DNA of 64,000 nt from Pararhizobium sp. IMCC3301 (GCF_030758315.1 NZ_CP132336.1:2261001-2325000); one strand, 5' to 3'; shown: positions 20,037 through 29,524, numbered from the stretch's first letter. A program made the numbers and translations. Notes: generated from the letters alone by a model not told the origin.

Positions 20037-22631
20037 TTACAGTTCCCGCAGCACCGGCGCGGCTTTCTGACCGAGCAGACGCCAGGTACCGGCCAGCCCG
20101 AATCCGACTGTCAGCACAAGGGCCGTCAGCAGTGCAGACAGGGCCACTGAGGGCAGGAATGTGAAATCCACGCCCATCACCCGCTCCAGTACGAACCACG
20201 CCGCCCCTGACCCGGCAATCAGCCCGAACACCGCCGTGACGGAGCCCAGCAGCAGATATTCAAGGCCGAAAGCCTGAATGAGCTTCATCCGCGTCGCCCC
20301 CAGCGTTTTCAGAATGACGGCGTCATAAACACGATGCCGCTGTCCGGCCGCCAGCGCGCCGCCCAGAACCAGTATACTGGCAATCAGCGCAATGCTGGCT
20401 GCCACCCGCACCGCAAGGGCCAGTTGTCCGATCAGCGCGTTGGCCTGGTCCAGAGCATCCTTCACCCGCACAGATGTCACCGCCGGAAACGCATTCGTCA
20501 CGGTTTTCAGCACCGCCAGCTCATCCTCGGTCTGTGAACCCTGCGGATAGGTCAGGGTGGCCAGAACGCTGTGCGGCGCACCGGCAAATGTATTGGGTGA
20601 GAACACCAGAACAAAATTGATCGCCAGCGTTTCCCAGTCCACTTCGCGCAGATTGGCGATCTCGGCCGCAATTTCGCGGCCAAGCACATTGACGGAAATC
20701 TCATCGCCGATCTTCAGACCGAACTCTGTGGCCAGTTCCGCATCATAGGAAACCAGAGGCTTGCCCTGATAATCTTCCGGCCACCAGACCCCCTCGGTCA
20801 AATTCGAGTTTTCCGGCAGAGTTGCGGAATAGGTGACGCCGCGATCACCGCGCAGCGCCCACTCCGAGCCGGGCGGTACTTCAATCTCGTTGACCGGGAC
20901 ACCGGCCAGCGAGATCATCCGCCCGCGCAGCATCGGAACCGTTACGACTTCGCCGCCGGGCGCAACACCGGACAGCACATCCTTGAACTGCTGCAGATCA
21001 TTGCTCTGAATGTCGACAAAGAAAAAACTCGGCGCCTGTTCGGCAATGGTGGAACTGAGCTGCCGTCTTAAATTGCTGTCGATCAGGGTCAGCGATACCA
21101 GCAGCGCCAGCCCCAGCCCCAGCGACAGCACCACGCTTGGCGTCAACGCGCCTTTGCGGTGCAGATTGCCGATGGCCAGCCGCCATGGCGTTGAACGCGG
21201 ACGCGGCACGCGTTTTGCCGCCGCCATAATCAGCGTGGCGACAAACCGCAGCAGCACGAAGGCAACCACACAGGCGCCAACAAACACGGTGGCGATAAAC
21301 GGATCATAGGACAGGAAAATCGCAGCGCTGATGAGCGCGATAATCGCGCCGAGAAAACCCAGCAGATAAGGCCATCCCGGCAGGCCGGACCCGGCGACAG
21401 CTTCATCTCGGAACAGCGCGGTCGGCGATACCTGCTGAATTTTCCCCAACGGCCACAGCGCAAACACCAGGGTGGTCAGAATGCCGTAAAGCACTGCCAA
21501 AGCGAGTTCTTGGGGATAAATCCCCATGGCGGTATCAACCGGCAGGATGTCACGCAGAAAACCGGCCGCCACAAATGGCACTGCCGCACCTGCCAACAGT
21601 CCAATGGCGATACCGACCAGCGCCAGGATCAGGATTTGAAACAGATAGACCCGGAACACAAAGCCGCCCGATGCGCCGACCGATTTGAGAGTGGCAATGA
21701 CTTTCTGCTTGGTGTCGAGATAGGCGCGCACTGCATTGGCAACACCGACGCCGCCGATAACCAGCGCTGTCAGGCCGACAAGGGTGAGGAATTGCGCAAA
21801 TCGCTCGATATTGCGGCGCAGACCCGGAGAGGCATTGTTGCGGGTATCAATATCCCAGCCTGCCAGCGGGAATTTTTCGTCCGCGTCCGCCGCAATGCGC
21901 TCCATGTCAGCATCCGAATTGGCATTGGCAGGCAGATTGACCCGGTATACCCAGTCCATCAGGCTGCCGGGCTGAATGAGGCCGCTTTCGCGCAGCGCCG
22001 GTGCAGAGATCATCAGCCGTGGACCAAAGCCGAAGCCAGTGGCAAGCCGGTCCGGTTCAACCGTCAGCGTGTCGCGGATCTGAAACGTCAAATCGCCAAG
22101 CTTCAGCGTATCGCCGACCTCCAGATCGAGCCGGGCAAGAAGTTCAGGCACTGCCAGCGCGCCCCACAATCCGTCCGGGTCCGACGCGCGTTCCAGCAGT
22201 GGCGCAAATTCCGCGCCGGTGGCTGTCTCCACCCTGCCGGTCAGCGGATAGGCAGCGTCGACTGCTTTCAATTCGACCAGCGTCTGGTCAGTACCGTCAG
22301 TGCGCCGCGCCATGGCCCGCATCGTGGCGATCTCTGACACCTCGCCGAGACTGTCGATATAGGCCCGCTCGGCTGCCTCCGCCTCGCGATGAACCAGTTC
22401 AACGGCGATATCACCGCCCAGGATCGTGGTGCCGCCCTGGGATATCCCCTCATTGAGAGAGCGCGAGACCGAGCCGACCCCGGCAATCGCCGTGACGCCG
22501 AGCGCCAGACAGGCCAGAAAAATGTAAAACCCTTTCAGCCCGCCGCGCAATTCGCGCAGCGCAAAGCGCAATGACAACCCGGCAGGCGGCGCAACCCGGA
22601 GAGCCTGATTCGGCAAAGCCGGCGCACTCAT
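20037..22631 (-). CDS. ABC transporter permease, FtsX/YbbP type
   Basis: An 864-aa inner-membrane permease. TM1 is near the N-terminus (FYIFLACLALGVTAIAGVGSVSR), followed by a large MacB-like periplasmic domain. Two FtsX cores contain about four TM segments each (around 275-420 and 740-860: LTLVGLTALVIGGVGVANAVR; ASIALIASILVLGGALAAG). This double-FtsX layout is that of YbbP. It overlaps the ATPase gene by 4 bp (ATGA). Together with the divergent esterase gene it mirrors E. coli tesA-ybbA-ybbP. The transported substrate is unknown; lipid or lipoprotein-related export is a common guess. Confidence 0.9.
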   Translation of the reverse strand: MSAPALPNQALRVAPPAGLSLRFALRELRGGLKGFYIFLACLALGVTAIAGVGSVSRSLNEGISQGGTTILGGDIAVELVHREAEAAERAYIDSLGEVSEIATMRAMARRTDGTDQTLVELKAVDAAYPLTGRVETATGAEFAPLLERASDPDGLWGALAVPELLARLDLEVGDTLKLGDLTFQIRDTLTVEPDRLATGFGFGPRLMISAPALRESGLIQPGSLMDWVYRVNLPANANSDADMERIAADADEKFPLAGWDIDTRNNASPGLRRNIERFAQFLTLVGLTALVIGGVGVANAVRAYLDTKQKVIATLKSVGASGGFVFRVYLFQILILALVGIAIGLLAGAAVPFVAAGFLRDILPVDTAMGIYPQELALAVLYGILTTLVFALWPLGKIQQVSPTALFRDEAVAGSGLPGWPYLLGFLGAIIALISAAIFLSYDPFIATVFVGACVVAFVLLRFVATLIMAAAKRVPRPRSTPWRLAIGNLHRKGALTPSVVLSLGLGLALLVSLTLIDSNLRRQLSSTIAEQAPSFFFVDIQSNDLQQFKDVLSGVAPGGEVVTVPMLRGRMISLAGVPVNEIEVPPGSEWALRGDRGVTYSATLPENSNLTEGVWWPEDYQGKPLVSYDAELATEFGLKIGDEISVNVLGREIAAEIANLREVDWETLAINFVLVFSPNTFAGAPHSVLATLTYPQGSQTEDELAVLKTVTNAFPAVTSVRVKDALDQANALIGQLALAVRVAASIALIASILVLGGALAAGQRHRVYDAVILKTLGATRMKLIQAFGLEYLLLGSVTAVFGLIAGSGAAWFVLERVMGVDFTFLPSVALSALLTALVLTVGFGLAGTWRLLGQKAAPVLREL

Positions 22632-23359
22632 GCGCTTTGCAGCAGGTCTTCACCTGCCGCCCGGTCTTCATAAATTTCCCCGGAGCGAATCGCGACAACC
22701 CGTTCGCATTCATTGGCCAGACCGCCATCATGGGTCACCAGAACCAGCGTCATGCCGCGTTCCTTCTGGATTTTGAACATCAGATTGGTGATGTCGCGGC
22801 CGGTTTCGGCATCCAGATTTCCGGTGGGTTCATCGGCAATCAGCAGGGTTGGCCTTGGTGCCAGAGCGCGCGCAATGGCGACACGTTGCTGCTCGCCTCC
22901 GGACAGTTGCGAAGGATAGTGGCCCATCCGCTGGCCAAGGCCGACGCTTTCCAACTCGCTGCGGGCGCGCTCAAACGCATCTGCCGCACCGGCAAGCTCC
23001 AGCGGAACGGCAACATTTTCCAGCGCCGTCATATTGGCAATCAGATGAAACGACTGAAACACGATGCCGATATGAGCACCGCGGAACACCGCCAGCTGAT
23101 CTTCAGACAGCCCGTCAAAGCTCTGGCCGGCAATCTCAACCACACCACTATCGGCCCGTTCCAGCCCGCCGATCACCATCAGCAGGGTGGATTTGCCCGA
23201 GCCGCTGGGTCCGATCAGACCGAGAGACGTGCCGCGCTTCACTTCAAACGAAAAACCCTTCAATATATGAACCCGTCCCGCACCGCTGCCGAGGCTGAGA
23301 TGAACGTCATCAAGTCGAATGGCTGGCCCGGCGGTTTGGCTCGAGGGTATTTCGGTCAC
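22628..23359 (-). CDS. ABC transporter ATP-binding protein, YbbA/LolD type
   Basis: A 243-aa nucleotide-binding subunit of the YbbP-type transporter. It shows Walker A GPSGSGKST, Q-loop FQSFHLIANMTALENV, signature LSGGEQQRVAIARALA, Walker B LLIADEPTGNLD and the switch histidine in LVLVTHDGGLA. The start is taken as GTG at 23359 (VTEIPSSQTAG), with AGGG about 10 bases upstream; the longer frame to 23413 encodes Cys/Trp-rich residues unlike the family. The stop overlaps the permease start. Confidence 0.92.
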   Translation of the reverse strand: MTEIPSSQTAGPAIRLDDVHLSLGSGAGRVHILKGFSFEVKRGTSLGLIGPSGSGKSTLLMVIGGLERADSGVVEIAGQSFDGLSEDQLAVFRGAHIGIVFQSFHLIANMTALENVAVPLELAGAADAFERARSELESVGLGQRMGHYPSQLSGGEQQRVAIARALAPRPTLLIADEPTGNLDAETGRDITNLMFKIQKERGMTLVLVTHDGGLANECERVVAIRSGEIYEDRAAGEDLLQSA

Positions 23360-23464
23360 GATATTCTGCCCTATATGGAAATTGCACGGCCAACAGCACA
23401 GCCAAAAGCACAATTTGTGGCTGAGACCGGAATGAAAGACTTGCTCTCATATGGGAAACTTCTG

Positions 23465-24109
23465 ATGCATTGCAAAATAATAGCTGCAGCATGTTTGCTG
23501 GCCTGGCAGGCCGTATTCTGGACCGGACCGGCAATGGCGGAACAAAAAGCCGTTCTGGCGGCGTTTGGTGACAGTCTGTCGGCAGGCTATCAACTGGCCC
23601 CGCAAGCGGCGTTTCCCGATCAGCTGCAGGCAGCGCTCACCGCGAAGGGGCTGCATGTCGAAGTGCGCAACGCCGCGGTATCCGGCGATACCGCAAGCGG
23701 CGGGCTGGCACGGCTGGACTGGTCGATTGGCGAGGACATTGACGGTGTCATTCTGGAACTGGGCGCAAATGACGCGCTGCGCGGCATTGACCCGCAGATC
23801 ACCCGCACCGCTCTGGATACGGCACTCGCCCGCTTTGCCGAACGCGGCATTGAGGTTCTGTTCGCCGGAATGCTCGCGCCGCCCAATCTTGGCGCGGATT
23901 ACGGCACCGAATTCAATGCCATTTACCCCGAGCTTGCCGACAAATACGATGTCCTCCTCTATCCGTTTTTCCTCGACGGCGTCGCCGGACAAAAGGCGCT
24001 CAACCTGGCCGATGGGCTGCATCCCACAGCAGACGGCGTTGCCGTGATCGTGGAGCGCATTTTACCCAGCGTTGAAGCGCTGCTGGACAGAATCGCCGAC
24101 GCCTCGTAA
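23465..24109 (+). CDS. tesA: Periplasmic SGNH-type arylesterase / thioesterase I-like
   Basis: A GDSL/SGNH hydrolase of 214 aa. A signal peptide (residues 1-25, AACLLAWQAVFWTGPAMA) is followed by block I AAFGDSLSAGYQL with the nucleophilic Ser, block II in the RNAAVSGDTASGG stretch, block III LELGANDALRG with the catalytic Asn, and block V DGLHPTADG with the Asp/His pair. The ATG at 23465 is preferred (GGGAAAC 7 bases upstream); an in-frame ATG at 23432 would add 11 residues. It is divergent from ybbA-ybbP as in E. coli. Confidence 0.93.
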   Translation: MHCKIIAAACLLAWQAVFWTGPAMAEQKAVLAAFGDSLSAGYQLAPQAAFPDQLQAALTAKGLHVEVRNAAVSGDTASGGLARLDWSIGEDIDGVILELGANDALRGIDPQITRTALDTALARFAERGIEVLFAGMLAPPNLGADYGTEFNAIYPELADKYDVLLYPFFLDGVAGQKALNLADGLHPTADGVAVIVERILPSVEALLDRIADAS

Positions 24110-24158
24110 CACCTCCCACCAGATCGCATTTATTTCTCACCAATTCAGGACCTTACCT

Positions 24159-25214
24159 ATGGACATGCGCAGGCTTGGCCGCACCGATATCAATGTTTCC
24201 GCCCTGTGCCTTGGCACCATGACCTTCGGCGAACAGAACACCAGAGCCGACGGCTTTGCCCAGATGGACCGCGCGCTTGAAGCGGGGGTCAATTTCTTTG
24301 ATACGGCCGAGCTGTATGCGATTCCGCCAAAGGCCGCCACGGCCGGGCGCACCGAGCAGATCATCGGCGACTGGTTTGAGGCGAGCGGCAACCGCGATCA
24401 AGTCATTCTGGCAACCAAGGTGGTCGGCCGCAGCGACCGCATGGACTGGTTTCGCGATGACGGCGCGCTGCCGAAGCTGGACCGCAAGAACATCTTTGAA
24501 GCCGTCGACAAAAGCCTGACGCGACTGAAAACCGATTATATCGATCTGTATCAGATTCACTGGCCCGACCGGAACATGCCCGGCTTCGGCGCCAGCCCGA
24601 TGCGCTTCAAACAGCCTGAACGGCTTGAGGATGAAATCACGATCGAGGAAACCCTGGAGGCCATGACGGAGCTCGTCACTGCCGGCAAAATTCGCGCCAT
24701 CGGCCTTTCCAATGAAAGCAGCTGGGGCACCATGTCCTGGCTGGAAGCCCACCGGACAAAGGGTCTGGCGCGGGTCCAGTCGATCCAGAATACTTATAAT
24801 CTGGTCAACCGCACATTCGAGGTCAATCTTGCTGAAGTAGCCTTGCGTGAAGATGTCGGCCTGCTGGCCTATTCCACCTTGGCCCAGGGCTTTCTCACCG
24901 GCAAATATCTCAACGGCGCAAGGCCAAAAGGCGCCCGGCGCACACTGTTCAACCGCATGGCCCGTTATGAGGGCCCGGGCGCGGAGGCGGCCTACACCGC
25001 CTATGTCGCGCTCGCCGCAAAGTTTGACATTGACCCGGCGCAAATGGCCATCGCCTTTGCCACCGCCCGCCCCTTCACCACCGCCACCATCATCGGCGCA
25101 ACCTCACTGGCGCAACTGGATGTGGCTTTGGGCGCGGCAGATCTGGATTTGAGCGACGAGTTGGAAGACCGCATCAACGAATTGCACAAGATCCACGGCA
25201 ATCCGTGTCCTTGA
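24159..25214 (+). CDS. Aldo/keto reductase (Tas-like)
   Basis: An NADPH-dependent oxidoreductase of 351 aa with a TIM-barrel fold. The catalytic tetrad is visible: Asp and Tyr in FFDTAELY (about residues 47-54), Lys in ILATKVVGR, His in LYQIHWPD. The C-terminal TIIGATSLAQLDVAL is the cofactor-binding region. The IPPKAATAGRTEQIIGDWF insert is typical of the Tas/YghZ subgroup. The physiological substrate is unknown. It lies 49 bp after tesA on the same strand, possibly co-transcribed. Confidence 0.93.
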   Translation: MDMRRLGRTDINVSALCLGTMTFGEQNTRADGFAQMDRALEAGVNFFDTAELYAIPPKAATAGRTEQIIGDWFEASGNRDQVILATKVVGRSDRMDWFRDDGALPKLDRKNIFEAVDKSLTRLKTDYIDLYQIHWPDRNMPGFGASPMRFKQPERLEDEITIEETLEAMTELVTAGKIRAIGLSNESSWGTMSWLEAHRTKGLARVQSIQNTYNLVNRTFEVNLAEVALREDVGLLAYSTLAQGFLTGKYLNGARPKGARRTLFNRMARYEGPGAEAAYTAYVALAAKFDIDPAQMAIAFATARPFTTATIIGATSLAQLDVALGAADLDLSDELEDRINELHKIHGNPCP

Positions 25215-25524
25215 GGGGTTTTGGGTCGAAGGTAAGTGGAATGGTGCAACAACGATCGTTTTCGCTGCACTGCAAAACCGATCTGGTAACCTTGCTTGAA
25301 ACTGTCCGGTTTTAAAGCCCTGCGCGCAAGATCTGCAGGCGGACTTTCCGGTACCGCCTCTTCACCGCAGGCCCGTCCGAGGCTTCAACGAGAAATATGA
25401 TTAAAATTTAAATTCACTATTGAATAAAAATTGGAATATCGAATTTTCTTAAACTAAAAAATATTGTGAGACGCTCTTTGCAACATCAGCAGATTTACCT
25501 GGGCTGACAGAAGGGTGGTACGAA
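25215..25524. other. Intergenic region before the diguanylate cyclase gene
   Basis: 310 bp without a gene. The right half (25397-25470) is strongly AT-rich (runs such as AAATTTAAATTC and AAACTAAAAAATATTG), which suits a promoter for the cyclase. No terminator-like hairpin was seen for the aldo/keto reductase gene. Confidence 0.5.
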
Positions 25525-27003
25525 TTGAAAAGTTTTTCCTTTTTTGGTTTTTTTGGGCGCGAACCTGCGGGCGCGCAGGGTCTGAAAACCCCTCGCTATT
25601 CGGGCAATCGCTGGAGGGGACGCAGCCAGCTCCATAAATTCTGGTCCGCGATTGCGTACCCTTTCCACAGATCGATTCACATAAGATTTCAATACGCCTT
25701 CGCTCTTGCCATTCTTGGCCTTGCAATCATGGCCCTGATAACTGTGATTTCAGGCCGCGCGCTCCTGAATATATATGAGCACAGTGTAGAGGAAACGCAT
25801 CTCGATATTTCCGTGATCAGTCGCATCCAGGAGTCACTGCGGGAGATTGATCATCTGGCATATGGTTACTTGTTCGAAGGCGATCAGTCCGCGCAATTCC
25901 GTTTCAAAGCGATCGAGGAGCAGGTGGATATGCAGTTCCACCAACTGGCCGAAGCCGAGAGGCAATTCGGATCGAATGAACACGCCCATTCCAAAATCTC
26001 GCTCCCCGTAACCAACCGGGCGTGGCAAGGTGTGAAAGCTGAAATGCTCAACGTATTCCAGAACACGCCGGGCACAAACGAGGCGAACACCAAAGCTCTG
26101 GCGCGCGTGCACGCGGTGGTCGATCCGCTCTATGAGACGATATCCAGGTACCAGAAACTTTCAATGCAGGATATGCAGACGCGTCTGGAATCTGCCCAAT
26201 TCGTCGGAGGAAGGGCCTTTTATGCGATGTTGAGTGCCATTCTCATCGGTCTGGGCCTTTTGATTGGTATGGGGCTCGCAGTCGGCCGTTCGGTACTCCG
26301 GCCCATCACAAAACTTCATGAGGCCGCACACAAGCTCGTCAAGAAGGACTTCTCCCACAGGGTTAAACTTCGCAACACCAGGGACGAACTGGGACAACTC
26401 GGCAGGGTGTTAAACATCGCGTCTGCCACATTCCAGCGGTTGCATCGGGAACTTGAACTGCGCGCGACCCATGATGGCATGACAGGCTTGTTCAATCGTG
26501 CCAGTTTCGACGAGCAGCTGCCGCAGGAATGCGAGATTGCGGATCGCCACAAACGGTCGCTGGCGCTCCTGATGGTTGATATCGATTTCTTCAAACGCGT
26601 TAACGATGAGCACGGCCATCAAACCGGCGACCGGGTATTGCAGGCCATTGCCCGGTTATTAAGCGAAACAACTCGGCCGGGGGACGTGGTGACCCGATAT
26701 GGCGGCGAGGAATTTGCGATCATTCTTCCACAAAGCGGCGAGGACAGCGCCATGGCGATGGCGGAGCGGCTGCGCAGCGCTATCGAAAATGCTGTTATCA
26801 ATTACGGAACCGGTGAGGATATCAAAGTTACCGTCAGCATTGGCTGTGCCAGCCGACAGTCTCACACGGTGACCGCTGAAGATCTTGTCAAGGCCGGCGA
26901 TGCGGCGCTCTATCGCGCCAAAGAGGCTGGCCGGAACCGGGTTATATCGGCCGGAAACTTAGCGCCGGAAAATGACGGAATTGCGCAGATTATTGCGGCG
27001 TGA
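25525..27003 (+). CDS. Membrane diguanylate cyclase with HAMP and GGDEF domains
   Basis: A 492-aa enzyme predicted to make cyclic di-GMP from two GTP. TM1 spans about 57-77 (FALAILGLAIMALITVISG) and TM2 about 232-256 (FYAMLSAILIGLGLLIGMGLAV). Between them is a helical periplasmic sensor region. A HAMP linker (RSVLRPITKLHEAAHKLVKK) and the GGDEF domain follow: THDGMTGLFNRASFDE, the metal-binding DIDFFKRVNDEHGH, and the intact active motif GGEEF at about 393. RPGD, five residues before GGEEF, is a product-inhibition I-site. The start is TTG at 25525 after AGAAGGGTGG. The sensed signal is unknown. Confidence 0.93.
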   Translation: MKSFSFFGFFGREPAGAQGLKTPRYSGNRWRGRSQLHKFWSAIAYPFHRSIHIRFQYAFALAILGLAIMALITVISGRALLNIYEHSVEETHLDISVISRIQESLREIDHLAYGYLFEGDQSAQFRFKAIEEQVDMQFHQLAEAERQFGSNEHAHSKISLPVTNRAWQGVKAEMLNVFQNTPGTNEANTKALARVHAVVDPLYETISRYQKLSMQDMQTRLESAQFVGGRAFYAMLSAILIGLGLLIGMGLAVGRSVLRPITKLHEAAHKLVKKDFSHRVKLRNTRDELGQLGRVLNIASATFQRLHRELELRATHDGMTGLFNRASFDEQLPQECEIADRHKRSLALLMVDIDFFKRVNDEHGHQTGDRVLQAIARLLSETTRPGDVVTRYGGEEFAIILPQSGEDSAMAMAERLRSAIENAVINYGTGEDIKVTVSIGCASRQSHTVTAEDLVKAGDAALYRAKEAGRNRVISAGNLAPENDGIAQIIAA

Positions 27004-27051
27004 GCATGATGATCTGATCGACGGCTGATCCTCGCCAAGTTGCGTGTTTGT

Positions 27052-27315
27052 TCAGCGCAATTGGCTGTCTTTGCTGCCACGCCGGTTGAAGGTGCTGTGT
27101 TCGATTTTTGAATCCCGTCTCGATTGGCACTGGACGCAGGTTTTGACGCCAGGGACGGCTTGTCTGCGCGGTTCAGGAATGGGTTCACCGCATTCCTCGC
27201 AAAACTCTGCGCTTGGACCGGCATTCATGCGTGACCGCGCATTTTGAACAGCATCGGATACAGTGTCATCTATCTGATCCTGAATTGCGCCATCTTTCGT
27301 CCAACCGCCAGCCAT
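27052..27315 (-). CDS. DksA/TraR-family C4 zinc-finger protein (YbiI-like)
   Basis: An 87-aa protein with the four-cysteine zinc finger of the DksA/TraR family (CEECGEPIPEPRR followed by CVQC at about residues 39-63) and a short acidic N-terminal helix. It is too short to contain DksA's coiled coil, so it resembles the small YbiI/TraR-type members that may bind the RNA polymerase secondary channel. The ATG at 27315 follows AGGGAATTGAT. It marks the last clear backbone gene before the AT-rich island. Confidence 0.9.
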   Translation of the reverse strand: MAGGWTKDGAIQDQIDDTVSDAVQNARSRMNAGPSAEFCEECGEPIPEPRRQAVPGVKTCVQCQSRRDSKIEHSTFNRRGSKDSQLR

Positions 27316-27703
27316 ATCAATTCCCTGGTTAGATTTATCCTATTGAAGAAAATAGTATGAACGCCGACCGTTTCAATAACACCAGTCACTTCCGGGCAAT
27401 TTCAATACTTCCGGGCAATTTCAATTTGTTGGCGGCCACATTCCAGATATCCGATTGTGCGACTTTGTGAATGTAGCGCTAAAATTCAAACGCGACAGTT
27501 CAAAGCCGTTGTAAAACTTTTAGTTCTTGCACATCAACTGAAGTTCTGGGTCAAAAGCGAACGGTGGACTTGTTGAATCAATGGCGGCTGCTATGAGCCT
27601 ATCAAATAAGTTGTTATTTGAGCCGTATTTGCGACAGTGCCAATCCCTTGTGTAGCTCGCTATCGATCAATGCTTTTTTGGTTTTCAATTGAAAAGAACT
27701 AAA
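27316..27703. other. AT-rich intergenic region at the left edge of the island
   Basis: 388 bp with no gene recognised. It contains a perfect 19-bp tandem duplication (27388-27425) and becomes AT-rich toward the DMT transporter gene. A single ATTTGCGACA near 27627-27636 resembles the half-sites listed for the recombinase further right, but has no visible partner. Confidence 0.5.
27388..27425. repeat. Perfect 19-bp tandem duplication
   Basis: ACTTCCGGGCAATTTCAAT occurs at 27388-27406 and again immediately at 27407-27425. Confidence 0.9.
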
Positions 27704-28627
27704 ATGAACACAGACGCAAATTCACAAGATAACATAGCACAAGGTGCATTGCTGGTTTTGGCAGCGGCTCTCGTTTGGGGCATGGGCGGGTTGCTCGCGC
27801 GCCTCGCTGATATTGCAGATCCTTGGGTCGTCATTTTTTGGCGTACGGGCATTGCTTCTGTTTGTTTGCTTGCCTTTATGTTTTGGCGTGATGGAATGCG
27901 CGGAACATACAAATTATTTCTTGATATGGGTTGGCCAGGGTTTGCAGTAGGCGTTGCCTTTGCCACCGCATCAACAAGTTTTATCATCGCGCTTCAATTT
28001 ACCAGCGTAGCCAATATTTTGCTGATGCAAGCTGGTGTGCCTTTAATTGCAGCGCTTTTATCAAGGGTGTTTTTTAGCGAACCGTTGCGCAAATCGACCT
28101 GGATTGCGATCGGCGCTGTGATTGCTGGCATTCTTGTGATGGTTTCAGACTCGCTTAAGGGTAATATTTCGCCAATTGGCGACGGGCTTGCATTTTTAAT
28201 TGCCTTTGCCTTTGCCGGTGCTACCGTCATTACACGCAGATACTCCAATATTAGAATGACCCCTGCAGCCTGCACTGGCACGATGATCGGTTGGCTCATT
28301 TCAGTGTTTATGTGCTTATCGACCACCGCCTGGATGATTGTATCCACGTTTCAATTGTCAGTGATGTTTGTTTTTGGCACTTCGCTGGCCTTGGGTCTTG
28401 TTTGCTTCACAATCGGTGCTCGCAGCATACCATCAGCATTTGCGGCACTCTTGGGAACAGCGGAGACAATCACTGGCCCCTTATGGGTTTGGCTGTTTCT
28501 GGATGAAACGCCGAGCGCTCGAACCATTGCAGGTGGAACGATTATTTTGGTTGCTCTAATTGGATATTTGAATTGGCAGTTTTTTGCTAATTACAAAATA
28601 AAAAAACTTCCACCAAATATGAATTAA
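27704..28627 (+). CDS. DMT-superfamily (EamA) transporter
   Basis: A 307-aa inner-membrane exporter-type protein with about ten TM helices in two EamA repeats. The first opens GALLVLAAALVWGMGGLLARLA, with IFWRTGIASVCLLAF after it; the second begins near GDGLAFLIAFAFAGATVITRR. The second repeat ends LGTAETITGPLWVWLFLDETP, the usual EamA motif. The substrate cannot be inferred. The ATG at 27704 is used; a TTG at 27689 would add five residues. Base composition is clearly more AT-rich than the flanking backbone, which suggests horizontal transfer. Confidence 0.9.
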   Translation: MNTDANSQDNIAQGALLVLAAALVWGMGGLLARLADIADPWVVIFWRTGIASVCLLAFMFWRDGMRGTYKLFLDMGWPGFAVGVAFATASTSFIIALQFTSVANILLMQAGVPLIAALLSRVFFSEPLRKSTWIAIGAVIAGILVMVSDSLKGNISPIGDGLAFLIAFAFAGATVITRRYSNIRMTPAACTGTMIGWLISVFMCLSTTAWMIVSTFQLSVMFVFGTSLALGLVCFTIGARSIPSAFAALLGTAETITGPLWVWLFLDETPSARTIAGGTIILVALIGYLNWQFFANYKIKKLPPNMN

Positions 28628-28959
28628 ACTACAAGAAACGCTTTAAAATAGTTTTCTTCAATTTAAGATCCAAATCTTAAATACATTATTGCGCATGCGA
28701 TTTTTTGAACAAAGACGCGCAGATGACAATTTATTACCAAAATTGCCAATTTTTCTAATGAATTGGCTTGAATTATTCAATCCTAATGCCGTTTTTAAAT
28801 CAGGTGCAGCCAATGACTTGTCGCAAAAACCATCCTTTTTGCAACGTTCTGATATTTGATGGATGCAGGAGTAGCGTTGCATCCACCGCAAAAAGTGATG
28901 CACCCTAAACGTTATTTTAATCTATTACGGCTATCACCGAGGGCGCAAGGAGTGCGCCC
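28628..28959. other. AT-rich intergenic region with a recombinase-type core site
   Basis: 332 bp without a gene. It holds the palindrome at 28820-28845 listed separately and an inverted pair TGATGGATGCA / TGCATCCACC around 28857-28886. The right end carries the ribosome-binding site AAGGAG of the small gene at 28960. Confidence 0.5.
28820..28845. repeat. Recombinase-type core site A
   Basis: GTCGCAAAAA (28820-28829) and TTTTTGCAAC (28836-28845) form an inverted repeat with one mismatch around the 6-bp centre CCATCC. The same half-sites appear at 30738-30763 and, in part, at 32935-32944 beside the serine recombinase gene. No accessory direct repeat was found at the 34-bp distance seen at the other two sites. 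Confidence 0.65.
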
Positions 28960-29127
28960 ATGAAACCGATTATTCTTGGCAGTGTTTTAATTATGCTAAT
29001 GTCTGCGGCAAAAGCCGCATTCCCCTCATATTTGTTTTTCCTACCAATTGGAGGAAGCGTAATTACAGAAACTGGTATCATACTAAGTATCGCAGTGGCG
29101 ATTGCCACATTGATTGACACGTTTTGA
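28960..29127 (+). CDS. Small membrane protein truncated by IS copy 1
   Basis: A 55-aa hydrophobic protein with a strong ribosome-binding site (AAGGAG, 8 bases before the ATG). It shows a first hydrophobic stretch (IILGSVLIMLMSAAKAA) and a second (GIILSIAVAIATLI). Its TGA stop at 29125-29127 is made by the first base of the insertion sequence. Joining the flanks with one target duplication removed gives DTF-WNRK-stop, and that stop overlaps the ATG of the 30425 gene as ATGA. So the gene originally ended four codons later and was coupled to its neighbour. Function unknown. Confidence 0.72.
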   Translation: MKPIILGSVLIMLMSAAKAAFPSYLFFLPIGGSVITETGIILSIAVAIATLIDTF

Positions 29128-29212
29128 GAGGTGGCCTGGCAAATCTGAACAATTGAGTTAGGTGGATTTTCTGCTCCCAATCCGGCAGCATTGTCGGGAC
29201 GAAGGAGCGAAG

Positions 29213-29524
29213 ATGACGAGACGACCCAGACGGAACCACAGCGCTGCATTTAAGTCGAAAGTCGCATTGGCGGCCTTGAAGGGTGACAGAACGATGAGCG
29301 AGTTGGCCTCGCAGTTCGATCTGCATCCTAATCAGATCAAGCAATGGAAAGATCATCTGCTCGACGGCGTGATGGAGGTTTTCGACGATAGATCGAACGC
29401 GCACAAAGCGCCTGAGATCGATGTCAAATCCCTGCATGCGAAGATTGGCCAGTTGACGCTTGAAAATGATTTTTTAGAAGGAGCGCTCGACAAGGCCGGT
29501 CTTCTGCCGAGCGCAAAGAAATGA
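29213..29524 (+). CDS. IS3-family transposase OrfA, copy 1
   Basis: A 103-aa helix-turn-helix protein (SKVALAALKGDRTMSELASQ, HPNQIKQWKDHLL) with a C-terminal leucine-zipper-like coil (LHAKIGQLTLENDFLEGALD), as in IS3-family OrfA. It starts at the ATG at 29213 after AAGGAG. The stop overlaps the orfB start in the -1 frame (ATGA), so OrfB may be made by coupling or frameshifting. Confidence 0.92.
   Translation: MTRRPRRNHSAAFKSKVALAALKGDRTMSELASQFDLHPNQIKQWKDHLLDGVMEVFDDRSNAHKAPEIDVKSLHAKIGQLTLENDFLEGALDKAGLLPSAKK

Noticed and set aside
22571-23464. Long open frame running antisense through ybbA into tesA
   Set aside because: The N-terminal ~290 codons are antisense to the clear ABC ATPase gene. 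Only the part from 23465 has a signal peptide and SGNH motifs.
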